The position numbers were made by a program, and so were the translations under genes. Shown one piece after another: positions 37,004 to 49,988 of a stretch of DNA of 64,000 nt. Below the pieces are notes generated by a model. The model was not told the origin of the DNA and did not search any database. It was given only the letters and a program-made list of their open reading frames with translations. The stretch is taken from NCBI GenBank assembly GCA_050084985.1, contig JBITNC010000001.1, forward strand, positions 148,366,001-148,430,000, given 5' to 3'. Positions within the stretch are counted from its first letter, which is position 1. Each line of letters starts with the position of its first letter. The stretch comes from Nageia nagi. Taxonomy: Eukaryota > Pinophyta.

Positions 37004-37044
<41 letters not shown>

Positions 37045-38221
37045 TCCATCTTACAATTCTTGTTGGTATTTTGATAATTTATGATGTCTATTTAAACAAA
37101 GTATTGGAAATTTGTTTTCTACTTAATGGGTTGTGATTGCTATCAAGTAGATTTTATCTTAATGTAGATATCTCATTTATAAAGGTTAATGTCGACTTTT
37201 TAGTTGCTTCCTATAGGTTACATATAATATATGATACTTTAAGATCTAGAGAAGAGAACCTCACATTCAGGTCTATAAAAGTATAAGAGTGGTATCAACA
37301 AATCAAGAAATTTTTTTGGTTTATTGTAAAGATTGTTAGAATTCTTCCAAGCATCACAAATTGCTATTGCATTCCTTCAAGCTTATCATGATTTGTGACA
37401 TTTAATTCCCATTACTTTTATCTCTTATTGCCTCATCATTTGTTATTTTCTATTGTTCATTATAACTTATAGTAGTTTGTGTTAATTAGTTAGGTTTTAT
37501 TGCTTGGTTAATTTTCATATAGTACATTTTATGAATGCATTTTTATCCAAATTCTCTTGAATTCATATGTCACCTTTTAAGGTTTTACCATAGTGGTGAC
37601 TTGAATTTCTTTAACCTTTTCTAAAACCCTTATTTACAAATCTTAGTCAGTGTGCATGCTCAAAAGACGTAGAGATCTTATACCTTCTAGGATAAGTAAA
37701 TGGATTTTCATAATTATATTTTTCCCTCAAAAAAATATTCTTAATTTTATATTAAGACAATATAAACTTACATTTTTCACCAATTTTTAACCTTGATATA
37801 GTTGGCATTCAATTTTTTTGAAAATTAAAAGAAATTGTGGTTTTCACCATAGCCTCATTCACTAGTCTTGAGCCTAATATTATTATTTGATTCTTATACC
37901 TTCATCTTATATGTTACATTTGGTTGCAATGCCAAGAAACCACCCACTATCAATAACATCACCAAGAACCTTGATGTTGTAATCACTTCTTCCAAGAGAA
38001 CCAACATCCCCAAAAAATCCATCGAGAGCATTGCCACCAATTGAATATTGCAAAAGACAACAATTCTCTTTCTTCAACTTTGAAGAAAATATTACTCTTG
38101 TTGTACAGTGAAATATTTTGTATATTCTCGTTGACTCTCAAATCCATTTGTATAATAAGGGGGGAATTTATTTTATTATTTATATTACTCTCAACATCCC
38201 CAAGTTTACATTAATGGGAAG
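35524..38221. other. 3' flank of TMKL1-like gene and unassigned intergenic DNA
   Basis: No gene is recognised. The 3' untranslated region of the kinase gene is presumably the first few hundred bases. The stretch holds an (AT)n microsatellite and otherwise AT-rich sequence with only chance open frames. Confidence 0.4.
37008..37043. repeat. (AT)n microsatellite
   Basis: About 17 uninterrupted AT units. Confidence 0.95.
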
Positions 38222-38735
38222 TGTTAGAGCATGTAACGTAGCCATTGGTATGTAATGTTCTTGGTTATGGTTAAAATAATAAGAATAAATATTGTTGTTG
38301 TAGATGTCAAAATTGTTGGAGAATATGGTAGCTAATTTATGCAAGTAAGTCGAGACTATTGTTTACTATGATAAAGGATGAGTGATGGTTTATCCATCAT
38401 ATCCTTAGGATTGAGTATTCTATAAATACAATCCTTAGTATTGTGAGATATTATTATGTATTGTGGAAGAAGTAAAAGAACAAGAGAAGGAAAGTCTTGT
38501 TCTAATTGTTATAGAGTGTGAAGATAATGCATTTGTAGAATGTATATCTTATTGATAGTATTGTAGACTAACACATATGAACTATGGTGTGTTCACCATT
38601 GTAGAAGCTTGAATAAACTTTGTATAAGAATTGTAAGTGTTGTACTTATATTTCATTGAGTAAGAGAATCTTAGACTATAGTGTATGTTTCTATGAGAGT
38701 AATCTCATAGTTTTACTATTAGAAAAATGCATCTC
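38222..38735 (+). repeat. Possible LTR (solo or remnant)
   Basis: Starts TGTTAGAGCATG after a purine-rich AATGGGAAG, has a TATA-like CTATAAATAC at about 38,411 and a plausible CA end near 38,735. No second copy in the window, so this is a tentative call by form only. Confidence 0.3.
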
Positions 38736-38939
38736 CAAGACACAATCTAATCAACAATTAGAGAGCACAAATGCTCTCATTTTAGAACTGAAAGATAGAA
38801 TGAACTAGCTAGAACACTTTCAAGTCCCTCCTATAACGTAGATCCCATAATAAGTCCATTATGTGATTTCTGAAATTAAGATCACGTAGTATGACATTTT
38901 GGCATAACATGAACATCTTCAATGGGAGACCACCATCCA

Positions 38940-41240
38940 ACAATAGTCCATCTAAAAATAGGTGGAGAAAAAAAAATCATGGGTACATGTTAAAGGGAAG
39001 AAAACCCTAACAGTGGTTGAAATGGAAATACATAAGAAATTTGAAGAGGAAAAGATGCATTACACTAAGGAACTCAATCTTCGAGTTTGATGTCTTCCAA
39101 AAACAAACGACCCATTACATGTTGGCCATGCTTTCCTACATGAGACCTTGGATCTAAAAGATATCACCCTTGACAAGGCTTGGACTACCCCAAATGATAC
39201 TCATATTATGTGTTTCCAATCAACAAGGGAAATACATATAAGCTTTATGAGCTGAGAGGAAATTATTTAGTCTTCCAAATAAATTATTCCTTGATGAAGA
39301 TCTGACTTGATTGCAATATGAAGAACTCAAAGCTAATAAAAATAAAATGATAGAAGCTAGAAAATAAGACAAATGAGTTGTTCTTCGAAGCGAAAGAGTT
39401 TGGAGGACTATCAGGATGGATTAAACCTTGGTCCACATAAGCATGATGCAAAGCATCATGTCTTCAGTTTCAAACCAAAATTGTTGTATGGAATTGTGGT
39501 GGCTCTTTGTTCTCTTCTCCAAGTTCATTGAATGATGTAATTGGTGATAGAGATCTCATCCTTCTCACTGAAATATATGAAATACAATTAGAACCACTAC
39601 TATCCTATATAGGTTATTCTTGGTTTTGTACCTATATGCCAAAGACTTACCAAGGTATCAAAGGCTCTGGAGATGTTGTTTGCCTATATCATGATGGTTT
39701 GACTTCATGCATTCCATTAGAATGCTCAAATATCCATGCCACATACATATGGATATCTCTATATAGGAAGCCAACATCTCGACATCTTTACATTGTTATA
39801 TGTTACTTTCCTCCTACTTATTGTATTCTATTGTAGATGATTGTGACTCACCCTACCAATATCTTTATCATGAGATTTCCATATTCTCACTCTTGGGTGA
39901 TATCATGCTATCAAGGGATTTCAATGCATGGAAAATATCATATTGTGATGTTAGAAAAAATATCATATCTTATGGAAGACACCTTCTCAATCTAGGTGAA
40001 GCACATTAGTTGATCATCTTAAATGGGATTATTTAGTTCCTTCAATCCAATCATTCTACTTGTTTCTCATTTGCTAGTGGCACTAGTGTAGTCGATTATG
40101 CTCTAGCTAATCTTCCCTTCACCTTTTCTATCATTCATTTTAGTATCTCTAATAATCCATCACTTTCATATTATGCTTATCTCACCCTTACCCTTCCACT
40201 CACCACACACTCCACCACTCACACCCCTTTTCTTTGTCTTACTACCCCCAACATTCACTTTGACCATTACCTTAACCACATTTTACACAAAAAATAAATA
40301 AATAAATATCTTACCAACCTCCACCAAATACATGACTCCATCTTACAAGCGAGTCTTTTCTCTAAAGCCCTTTGGTCAATCTCCATTAAATGATTCCCTC
40401 ATACCATCAACACCCCATCCCCTCTCGCCCACCATGGACATTACCCCCACAACTTATGATTTGATAATGAATACAAGACCTTCCATAATCTCATTCGCTT
40501 TGCTATGTAATGCAACCCCTCTATGGCTAAAGAGATCCAAAAAAAATATCATAACCTTCTCAAAAATAAGAAGAGACAATATGTTACTATAAAAAGGTTG
40601 GAAATAATAAATATGTTGAAGTCAAATGCTAAGTTCTTTTGGTACCTCTTTCTCCCTAAGTCTCACATGCTCTCTATCACTAACCTGCATGTCTAGTCCA
40701 CCTATGCCTCCTCACTCTACAAAATCTTGAACCAGCCCTCCATTATCCTCAACCCTTAACCTCATCCTTTCCATTTTTTCACTAATAAAATGGTTTTACA
40801 AGCTATGTGCAAAGTCCAAACTAGTAAAGCTACTAAACTTGAAAACCTAAGTTGTTCCTCAAACTCATTCCTATAAATTTCAGTATCTGTATTGTTGAAA
40901 TGGTCAACTACATCTCTCCACATGGGTTTCCTCCCTCTTAGACCTCTAAATGCATCCATACCATTTACAAAGTTGGTGACATCCTTGACCTTAATAAATA
41001 CAAAATGATTATGGATGAACACACCCAAGCAAATGAACTATAAACTAGTAGCTTATAACTTTCTAGTTTTCCTCAACATTGATCTTTATATACTCAAATT
41101 TATTAATTGCTTGAAAAACAAATTAAACAACTACAAAGTACAAGTAATTGACAAAATCACACATCACAATACAAAATTACTAAGTTCCTCTCATGGAGGA
41201 ATATGGTGCAACTCACACAAAGCATCAATATTTTCTTCAT
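38940..41240 (+). mobile_element. LINE (non-LTR retrotransposon) remnant with ORF1 and endonuclease
   Basis: ORF1-like broken sequence at about 38,990-39,420 (KTNDPLHVGHAFLHETLDLK, then DITLDKAWTTPNDT) is followed by an AP-endonuclease-like region from about 39,480. There it reads IVVWNCGG, LILLTEIYEI, a YRKPTSRHLYIVICYFPP block at about 39,750, then GDIMLSRDFNAW near 39,890-39,940 and SGTSVVDYALANLPF near 40,080. Downstream to 41,240 is the linker toward RT (KRQYVTIKRLEIINMLKSNA, then KFFWYLFLPKSH). RT itself is absent or unrecognisable. Many frame breaks. Confidence 0.65.
39507..40160 (+). pseudogene. LINE endonuclease fragment
   Basis: Two overlapping frames (39,507-39,836 and 39,800-40,009) joined by a +1-type shift at about 39,830 read as one exonuclease/endonuclease domain, ending with the conserved GDFNA-like motif as SRDFNAW and a late SVVDYAL. 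The canonical GDFN has lost its glycine. Confidence 0.6.
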
Positions 41241-43169
41241 AGTATAGTGACTTGAGTAACAGACATCTTACCTCTCCCATGAACTCTCCTTTGGAATCTA
41301 CATTATGGAATTTACACTCTTCATGCTTGTAATATCAAATTCCTAAATGGAATTCTTATCCATTTTCGATAAGCCTTTGATTTTATAACATCAATAGGCT
41401 TAATTTAGGAGGTATGGTCACAATAAATAATGCTAAATATTAGCATTTACCTCTTTGAATTATTTGATCTTATCTCCACATGAATCTCCTCTATACTTGG
41501 CATCTTATTGAGCATTTCATATGGTCAACATTAATTTATGCATTAGTATATGCTTTTGTAACAATAATAGTATTCTTGTTACACCTTATCACTCCAATAA
41601 TAGCCAAAAAAATATTCCATCCAAGACCATATAACAAATCCCAACAAATTTGGTTCTCAATTTGGTCTTCTCAAATTATCCTAAAATTGCTCCAGTGCCA
41701 TTTTCTAATGATGACAACTTCTTGACCATAATCCCAATAGTTATAAAATTTCATCCATTTGTTCTTGCAAATATGAAGCATAGCTGGTCCAAATTTTATA
41801 CCTTTACTCCTTACGAATCACTCCCAACGTAGCTATCAAGTTGGCCTCTATCGTAGATTTGCACCTGTCAGCTGTCAAAATTGACATAGAATGAGAAATT
41901 ACCATTTTTTGATCGCCATAACTTTCAATTCATTCACTCAAATATCTTCAAAATCTGAACACATCTTTCCAATGATATAGGGTACCATTGGTCCAAATTT
42001 CGTATCTTGGGTCAACTTACATTACTCTTGATGGGTCTACCAACAGAGACTTTGATGCAGATTTGCAATTTTATTTTAACTTCAAATTTTGAAGAGCTAT
42101 AACTTACACATCATAACTCAGTTTTACAAATCGTAAAAGGCATCATATTCCTTGAAATAAGAGCTATGACATAGTGTCATCAAATTCACTAAAAGATATA
42201 CTTCAAAATTCAACATTTTTAATAACTATGAAAATTAATTTTGGATCACTTCCAACAGGGTAAGATTTCATCCCAAAAGCTTTCTAGAACAAGATTTGAA
42301 CATCTAGACCTTTGGAAAATCTTCACTCTTGATTATTGCACTCATATACCATTGGGTTTTCAGCAGTCACCCCTTGGGTCTTACTTTCATGTTGCCTTTG
42401 GGTCATACTCGGTGGTAACATGGTCCTTTGATGCCTTGCTTAGATCTATTTGATTTCCTATTATGAATTATTAGGATTTTATAACAAACATGATCCGTAA
42501 ACTTAAGTTTAAGAGTTCCCATCAGATCTCACACTTAAAATTTTAAGTGCTTGCAAAAATAAAATGCACACCAAAACACACAAAATGATGTACACAAATA
42601 TTTACCCTAGTTCACTCGATGTGGGTTACATCCAACAAAACGAAGTTTCTATTTATTATGGTGAATCTCGAATATCTGTTACAAAATCCAATGATCACAA
42701 GCCCTATTTTTTTATTGAAGTGCTCTCAACACATTGTTGGAAGTCTTTAAATAAGTTTTTTTTTAAATCACTTTGGAGACTATGAAGATCTCTCTTTGTC
42801 ACCATAAACACTTAATCACTCCTCAAATTTGCATATGTCAAGATAACTTTTTATTGCATCTGCTACACATAGCAATCTCAACACAAAATCTACTAACTCC
42901 CTCATGGAGTTGTTCATAATGCGAAGATTCCATAATGGTCCTCCACCATTACTCTCATGGCAATTATGTTTTCCATAGAGTTTTACAAAAATATGGAGTA
43001 TATATATTTCTCAAAACCTACACTCTCATGCTTACGGCATGGAATTCCTTGGAGTATCTACATTTCTCCATGCACTTTCTCCCTCTGCAACCCATGAACA
43101 ACCTAGTTAGGGAAGATAAGGATGTTTGTTGTGCAAAACCTTGCAAGACAAACATGGCTCTATTTTCCC
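41241..43169. other. Unassigned region between LINE and copia remnants
   Basis: No domain recognised. 41,820-42,240 reads like non-coding LTR or untranslated retroelement sequence with repeated 'aactt...caaatttcgt' phrases, but no pair of repeats was found. Confidence 0.3.
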
Positions 43170-43909
43170 CTAAAATCTTGTTACTCAATTTATAAGTTTT
43201 GAAGGGTACCAATTATGTTGTTTGGAAGACCAAGATACAAGCAATTTTTGGAATTTGAAGAATTATGAAAGATTGTTACAAGAATCGAAACTCGTCCAAC
43301 AATAGTTAGTGAATACTAGACAAAGTTTGATAAAATAAGTAAAAAAATCTTGAATGATTATCTTACTTGGCATTTCAAATGATGTTCAACCCCATATTCC
43401 ATACTCCAAAGATATTGTCAAAGCATGTGAGAAGATGTAAGAACTGTTTGCATCCAAGAATCAAAATCAAATTCTACATTTGTAAGGATAGTTACACACA
43501 CTAAAACTAAAACATGGTGAAAAATGTGATTCCTTTTTTCACAAGATTGAAAACCTCTGCTCCTCTCAATTAGCATTAAGAAAGATAATATAATATAAGC
43601 TCATTGTACCCATTATCCTGAAAGGACTCCCAAAGACATATCATACCTTTGTGATAACAATTAACATCCTAAAGAAAACACCTAAGTTTGAAGAGTTAGT
43701 AAATATGTTGCAACAAGAAGAAGCTTCCAATGATTCTAAATGAATATGAACAAGCCATGATGTTCAATCAAAGAGGTAAGAAGCCCTTCCAATAGAAAGG
43801 AAAAGGCAAAAACTTATCTTAGTCCAATAATAAGCATAAGAAGAGTTATTTGATTTATGAAAAGAAAGGGCATGAATTGCAGGATTATTGTAGAGAATTC
43901 CATTAGTGT

Positions 43910-44666
43910 TCATATCCATGTTCTTTGCTCAAATCAAGGGGGAGAATACCTATCAAATGATTTTTCTGCATTTTTGAAGCGGCATAGAATTTGACAACAA
44001 TTGATCACACCTTACATATCACAACAAAATATAGCTTAAGAAGGGATAAATCGAACCATAGTTGAAATGGTGATACGTATGCTAAAAGATGCAAAGATGA
44101 ATGGAGCATTTTGGGTTGAAGCTATAAAAACTATAATATATCTTCTTAATAAAGTACTAATAAAAGCTCTTAAGGGGATAACCTTTGAAGAAGCATGGAC
44201 ATAAGTAAACCCATCTATATCTTATCTTCGAGTATTTAGTTGCACTACCTACATGCATATTCCTAAAGAGAAACTAAAGAAGTTAGATAATAAGTCCATG
44301 AGGTGCATTCTTCTCGAGTGTAGTAGTGAATCCAAAGGGTGTAGACTCATGAACCCTAATCCTCAAAAGATTTATATGAACAGAGATGTCATTTTTTATG
44401 AGACTAATGATTTTTCAACTAGTCCACCTACAACACCACCTTATCTTGATAATGGTCTCATAATCAATAATGATGATGAGAGAGAATTTCTAGTTGTGAA
44501 CTTGTCACATGATAATTTCAAAAGATTGAAATATAACCAAAAAATATTACAAGATTCACATTTGCTTGCTCCACTAGACACTTCTACATCCAAACCAATG
44601 AAACAAAGCATGGCTCATGAGGAAGTGAACTTGGTTTTGATGAGCACAATGGTGAATACACCTTAA
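43910..44666 (+). pseudogene. Copia integrase remnant
   Basis: Broken reading gives MLKDAKMNGAFWVEAIKTII, LNKVLIKALKGITFEEAW, then an open frame 44,253-44,666 with MHIPKEKLKKLDNKSMRCIL and GCRLMNPNPQKIYMNRDVIF. This is the usual copia integrase C-terminus (lPKexRxKLdxKsxxcvf). Confidence 0.7.
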
Positions 44667-44699
44667 CCTAAAATGGTTCATGAAGCCCTTCGACTACCA

Positions 44700-45300
44700 T
44701 ATTAGAATTCACCTATGTAAGTTGAGTATGATGCATTAATGTAAAATTGTACATAGAAGTTAATAGAACTTCCACCTAATAATAATCCCATTGGATAAAA
44801 ATGGGTGTTCAAAACAAAGTATACGACTAATGGAACACTTAATAAGCATAAGGCTTGACTAGTTTCCAAATGATATGCATAAGAGGAAGCTATCAGCTAT
44901 GAGGAGATATTTTCTCCCACAACCAAGATAAAGACCATAAATATTTTTTTTTTTGCAATAGCTACACAATTTGGTTGGAAAGTTTACTAGATGGATGTGA
45001 AGAGTACCTTCTTGAAGATGTGTAGTTTGATCAAGTATTTGTATAGTTTGAAATAAACTCCAAGAGCCTAGTATATTAAAATTGATGAACACCTACTACA
45101 ATATGGTTTTGTTCAAAGCCCATATGATCGTAGTCTCTACCTTCTAAAATATGGGGGGAGATAGCCATAGTTGTAGTATATGTCGATAATTTGCTCATCA
45201 CAAGGAGTATTGAGGAGTTGATCCTATTTTGTAAAGAAGATCTTAAAAAATCATTATGAATAATCTTTGTTTACTTCACTATTGCCTTGGATTTTAGGTC
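44700..45300 (+). pseudogene. Copia reverse transcriptase remnant
   Basis: Frame-broken but recognisable: NNNPIG-stop-KWVFKTKYTTNG, then EEAISYEEIFSPTTKIKTI, YSLK-stop-TPRAYYIKIDEHL and YGFVQSPYDRSLYL. The catalytic region near 45,175 (VVYVDNLLI) has YVDN where YVDD is expected. Confidence 0.65.
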
Positions 45301-45333
45301 TAGTAGATTTAAAATTGAATATTTGTTTTACAA

Positions 45334-46080
45334 ATGAAGTACACCAAGGATTTGATGAAGAAATTTAGGATGATAAATTGCCAACTAATTTCCATGCCAA
45401 TTGAATCTAGTTTACATTTTTCATGCCATGACAGTTCTTCACCAGTAAAGGCAACTTGCTACTATCAACTAATTAGAGGGTTAATTTATCTTGCATATAG
45501 TAGGCCAAATATTTGCTATGTTGTTAACTATCTTTCAAGGTTTATGCATAAACTAAAGAAATTACATTGGATAAAAACCAAATATGTGTTGAGATAAATT
45601 TATTATACTAAACATTATGACTTAGAGTATAAGAAGAATGATAAGTTCTTCTTGACCAGATACACAAGCAAATTATAAAAGATCCTTGGATGATAGGAGA
45701 TCAATGATAGGATATGTTTTCTTCCTTAGATCTAGATTGATTTCATGGGGTGGAAGGAAACAAAGCATCACATCCAAGTCTACCACAGATTCAATATATT
45801 GTGCTACTATAGAAGCTATTTGTGAATCAATATGGTTACATCACATTTTGTCAGATATTGAAATACCACATAATCAACCTACCATTCTCCATTGCAATAA
45901 TTAGGGTATATTGAAACTAGTCCAAAATCTTATTTTTCATGAGCACACCAAACACATTGAGATACAGGTGCAATCCATTTGGGATCATGTTTCATTACAC
46001 AACATTCAACTCCAATACATTTCCACAAAAGAGTAAATTAGAGATGTCTTCACCAAATCTCTTAACTATGGAAATTTGAA
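45334..46080 (+). pseudogene. Copia RNase H remnant
   Basis: Contains KATCYYQLIRGLIYLAYSRP, NICYVVNYLSRFMHK, then DDRRSMIGYVFFLRSRLISW and KQSITSKSTTDSIYCATIEA, ending IRDVFTKSLNYG. This is the full copia RNase H block. The normal SSTEAEY is STTDSIY here. Confidence 0.75.
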
Positions 46081-46135
46081 TACTTTCAAAGCTTCCTCTC
46101 TTCTTCTTTGAGGCCCTAATGTATTATGGGGATAA

Positions 46136-46380
46136 TGTTAGAAATAATACATTAGTGAAAGATTAGATACATTAAGTATCTAAGAAATAATAAATAATTA
46201 TAATGTTAATATTAAATTAACATTACTAATGATTTTTATAAGAGAATGTTAACTCCCACTTAAATGTATATAAGTCTATTTTCATTCAATAAAAAAAAAA
46301 ACTCTCAAATCATTTCAATTTTTAACTATTGATCGCATCCTCACTCTTCGGGTGCCATTGAAGGAGCTCGAGCAAACAAA
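46136..46380 (+). repeat. 3' LTR of plus-strand copia remnant
   Basis: Begins TGTTAGAAATAATACATTAG right after the purine tract TATTATGGGGATAA. The end near GAGCAAACA is approximate because no partner LTR is available. Confidence 0.5.
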
Positions 46381-47480
46381 CATAAGGTTTTTTGTTGCTT
46401 TTTTTACTTTCATAAAGCCTTTTAAAACATACTAAAAAATTTTAAATTTTATATATTTATTTGCTATATATTATTTTAAATTATATATGAAATTGCATTA
46501 AAATATATTACAATATGAAAAAGTTATCAATGTTTTATCTTCACCCTTTTTATCCAAAATTTTCAATCTAACATTTTTGGAAAAAACCCTATTCCTCACA
46601 TAAGTTGGGAAATAGAGCTCTAAAAACTCTAAAATTTTAATTATATTCTTCTAATATAATTATCTAAAAACCCACAAAATTTCAAAACCCAAATCCCAAA
46701 AATGAAAAATATATGACTATTTTACTTTTGCCCTTTTAATAAAAAATTCTAGTTCTAGGGTTCTTGGAGAAAATCTCAATCGTCTCATAAGTTAACCAAT
46801 ACAAATCCAAACGATATGAAATTTTGATTATATGATGATCTTATTTATATAAAACTTATCCTAAAAAAATCAAAAGTAAAACCCCTTTCTTCCACCCTAT
46901 ACAACAATTTTATTACAAAAATTAAAATGTTGATAAAATCTACAATATAGTTCCAACATAATTGAAATTTTATTATGCACTCTTGACATGATTATCTGCA
47001 AACTCTTAAACTTTTATCAAAAAATACCTATATATGTGTGATATATCAACAAATTACTCGATCTTGTAAAAAAGCCTTTAACTTCTTCAAATCCACCCAT
47101 AAATGCCAAGATCATGCTTTGGTACCATGTGTTAAGACTCTCACTTTTGTATATAATCAGATTATTCACAAATACACATAAAACCATTCCAATATGCAAA
47201 TACCACTCAAATATACAAAACCATTACAAATACTACTTACTAAAATAACATAATCACTTTTCCCAATTAAAAGGGGGCAGGATCACCTTTCCCACTTCAA
47301 AGGGGGCACCTTCTAGAGAACAAGTTCTCTCCTCAAAACCTTCTTTTATTTCTTTGATGATTCACAATAGGGAAGGCTCTTCTATAAATATCCCTCTTTG
47401 AACTTTCATCTTCCATATCTAATACATGTGGGATAAATACTTATATAACATAAATACCAAATTATGGGGTCATAAAATTT
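46381..47480 (-). repeat. Possible gypsy LTR remnant
   Basis: Read on the minus strand, the right edge (about 47,480) has a G-rich GGGGTGGAAATT followed by TTTTATGACCCCAT, resembling the purine tract and TG...ACCCC start of Ty3/gypsy LTRs. No partner was found. It includes a short duplication 'aaagggggca' at about 47,270-47,310. Confidence 0.25.
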
Positions 47481-49128
47481 CCACCCCATTAAATAAGCTT
47501 TATCCTCAAAGCTTGTACATACATCAAAACATAATAGCCTACATACATCAAAATATATTAATCTACACATACCACACATCACAACATAATAGCCTATTAA
47601 TCTTCTAGATAGGACCTCTAATCCTTCTACTAAAGATATTAACAAAAGGATCAAAATGGAAATCTACTTGGCCTATATGAAGATAATATAGATTCAACCA
47701 AAAAAATTGCTTTTATCAAAACTATTGCATTATCTTCAAGTTTACATAAAACTAGAGAATGGTGTTATATGTTGTTAGCCCATATTACATCAAGCTACAT
47801 GTATCACATGGTCTCTATTTCTCCCTTATTCATATAAGGGTTTGCTTACACCAAATTCATATTGAGACAAACCATAATATCCCTAGAGACCAATATATAT
47901 GCAAACTATACAACATGGAGCCAAAGATAAGAGAGCACTTCATATTCATTTGCTCAATCTACTATGAAATTTGAGTTCAATTTTATTTCTTATTTAGGGT
48001 TGCCCCCACTTTGAAATCTTGGATGAGTTACTAAGACTAATAACATGTCACACTCTATATAAGGGAAGCCACCTATCTCATATAGAAGTGATCAATGATA
48101 GATCTTGCAACACAAGCTATATATTTATTACATCTTATTTTCAACTGTATGAAACTATGAATAAGAAGCATCACACAAACCCTAAAGACTCTAGAAGAAT
48201 CACCTATTCATGCACTACTACTAAACCCACAAGGGTTACCTCCTCTGGTTGCAACATCAAGAATTTATTTTCGACATCAAATGCTATAGGATCCCCTTTG
48301 TGTCTCTATATGTATACTTTATTCCTCACTTAATATTATTACATTTAACACCCTTTTTTTCCTCACTCAATATTTACGAACCTTCTTGGTACAAGGAAAT
48401 TTATGGGAAAGGAAGTGAGTAACAAGAATGAAGTCTTGGGAAGAGGACCTCATTAATTCTAGTAAAAGGTGGTGATTAAATATCTTTATTTATAAATGCA
48501 TCCCATACATTTCAATTATTTTCAAAAGGTTAGTGCATGCAAAATTTGGAATTCAAGTAAAAATTTATAGAGGAGGTATAGAGATAGATGGAAAGTTAGT
48601 GTTTACGAATCTTGTCAACACTTAAAATGCAAGGAAGCACTAGGAAGTGTGGGATATTTTGAGTTGAGGGGAGGATGAATAAATTCATGGAAGCATGCAA
48701 GGTTTTCAAACCAACATGATCACTAATAATTGGTAGAACTTGGAATTAAGGGAGATGTAAGGTCCATAGCATTGAAGTGGAGTTTAATATGAAGATAATT
48801 ATGAAAGAAACCTTTACGCGGGATGAAGGCAATGAAATAAAGATAAATACTAAACTCAACAAGGTGGTAGAAGTTTGTATATTTAAGGATCAAGATAAAT
48901 AGCTTAGAAAGTGTAGAATAAATTATCACATAATAAGCCTACCCAAACCCTAGGATAAAGTAATGAAGCATATGATGAAGTATGGAATACTTATGACAGA
49001 CATAAAGAGGTATTTATAATTCATTTTGGTCTATTAAATCATTTCAAGTACAATGAGGTAGTTAATTTCCCCTTCTTTATTTTCCATTCTATGAAGATTT
49101 CAATACAAAAATTCAAATAGAATAAACT
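47481..49128. other. Unassigned repeat-derived region
   Basis: A minus-strand reading near 47,500 (SFEDKAYLMGWKFYD) and near 48,040-48,330 hints at a decayed gypsy pol end. There are three approximate copies of 'catcaaaacataatagcctaca' at about 47,520-47,595. No intact gene. Confidence 0.25.
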
Positions 49129-49133
49129 AGAAT
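49129..49133. repeat. Target-site duplication AGAAT, left
   Basis: AGAAT before the left LTR is repeated exactly at 51,639-51,643 after the right LTR. Confidence 0.9.
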
Positions 49134-49260
49134 TGTTGGAAACTCAATCCTTAGGGATTAAGGTAATTTATGATTATTAATAGTTTTAGGTGTGTGAGTA
49201 TGCAAGTATTTATATGAGATCAAATTAATACAATACTTGGCTTTTGGAGTTTCTCCTTCA
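49134..49260 (+). repeat. Left LTR, 127 bp
   Basis: TGTTGGAAAC...TCTCCTTCA, matching 51,512-51,638 except at two positions (C/T near base 11, G/T near base 60). It contains the palindrome-like AATCCTTAGGGATT. Confidence 0.92.
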
Positions 49261-49262
49261 AG

Positions 49263-49275
49263 TGGTATCAGAGCC
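49263..49275 (+). other. Primer-binding site
   Basis: TGGTATCAGAGCC, complementary to the 3' end of plant initiator tRNA-Met. It lies two bases inside the left LTR. Confidence 0.9.
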
Positions 49276-49449
49276 TCGTTGGAGAAGATCCGGAGAACTC
49301 CATTGCCCATCCTCCAAAGATGAGGGTTTGAAGTTTTTTGTTGGTTCGTAGTTTTAGCTATGGTTATGAAGATTTGAATCTGTTATGGGGATTTGAATCT
49401 ATTGAAGAGAGGCAGAGGACTACCCTAGAGATATGAATGATGGCCAGAG

Positions 49450-49580
49450 GGGCCATGAGAGAAGATCATGCAGAGAAAGGGGTGTTGGAGTGCATCTCCT
49501 TGCATGGATCATGAGAAGAGCCTATGTGGAGAAAGGGGTGTGTCTTGGACTGCACCTCCCCACATGGAGCCTGAGGAAGA
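49450..49580 (+). repeat. Internal two-copy repeat of the element
   Basis: Units of about 65-70 bases sharing GAGAAAGGGGTGT, then tgcatctccttgcatgga / tgcacctccccacatgga and ATGAG/CTGAG. They lie in an open frame (49,433-49,618) with no recognised product. Confidence 0.45.
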
Positions 49581-49988
49581 GAAGAAAGTGCCTCATAGAG
49601 GAGGCATCGCACAGCTGAAAGATGTTGTAAGGGATGCAAACCATTTATTCAGACCTAAGAGATTATGAATGCTACCGTGGAATGAGCCATTTAATCTACC
49701 GGGGCTTTGATCAAGAGAAAGAATGGGGGAGTTTGGAAGGCTTCCGTGATACGAAGAAATATCGTTTGAAATAGAGCTTGAGTGTTTGAGAAATAGTGGA
49801 TTGGAAGCAAAGGATTCCAGTACAAGTATGATAGTGCTTATTCAACTCCTTATGTAAGCATGCCATCCAGCCTCGGGAAGTTTTTTGGTGCAATTTTTTT
49901 TTTCTTCAGCGCCCCTACGAGTCCCATAAGAGCTTACCGGTTTGAGAATAGTAACATTCTTTCCTGCAATTTACATACAGGTGGAAAG

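Larger units (their letters stand above)
43170..46380 (+). mobile_element. Ty1/copia retrotransposon remnant, plus strand
   Basis: The order on the plus strand is gag (from about 43,205, GTNYVVWKTKIQAI), knuckle region (about 43,840-43,900), integrase (43,910-44,440), RT (44,700-45,300), RNase H (45,334-46,080), polypurine tract (46,122-46,135) and a 3' LTR from 46,136. The 5' LTR is not recognised. Stops are dense in gag and RT. Confidence 0.75.

Noticed and set aside
37008-37043. AT tract as an origin or matrix-attachment element
   Set aside because: A simple microsatellite explains it fully.
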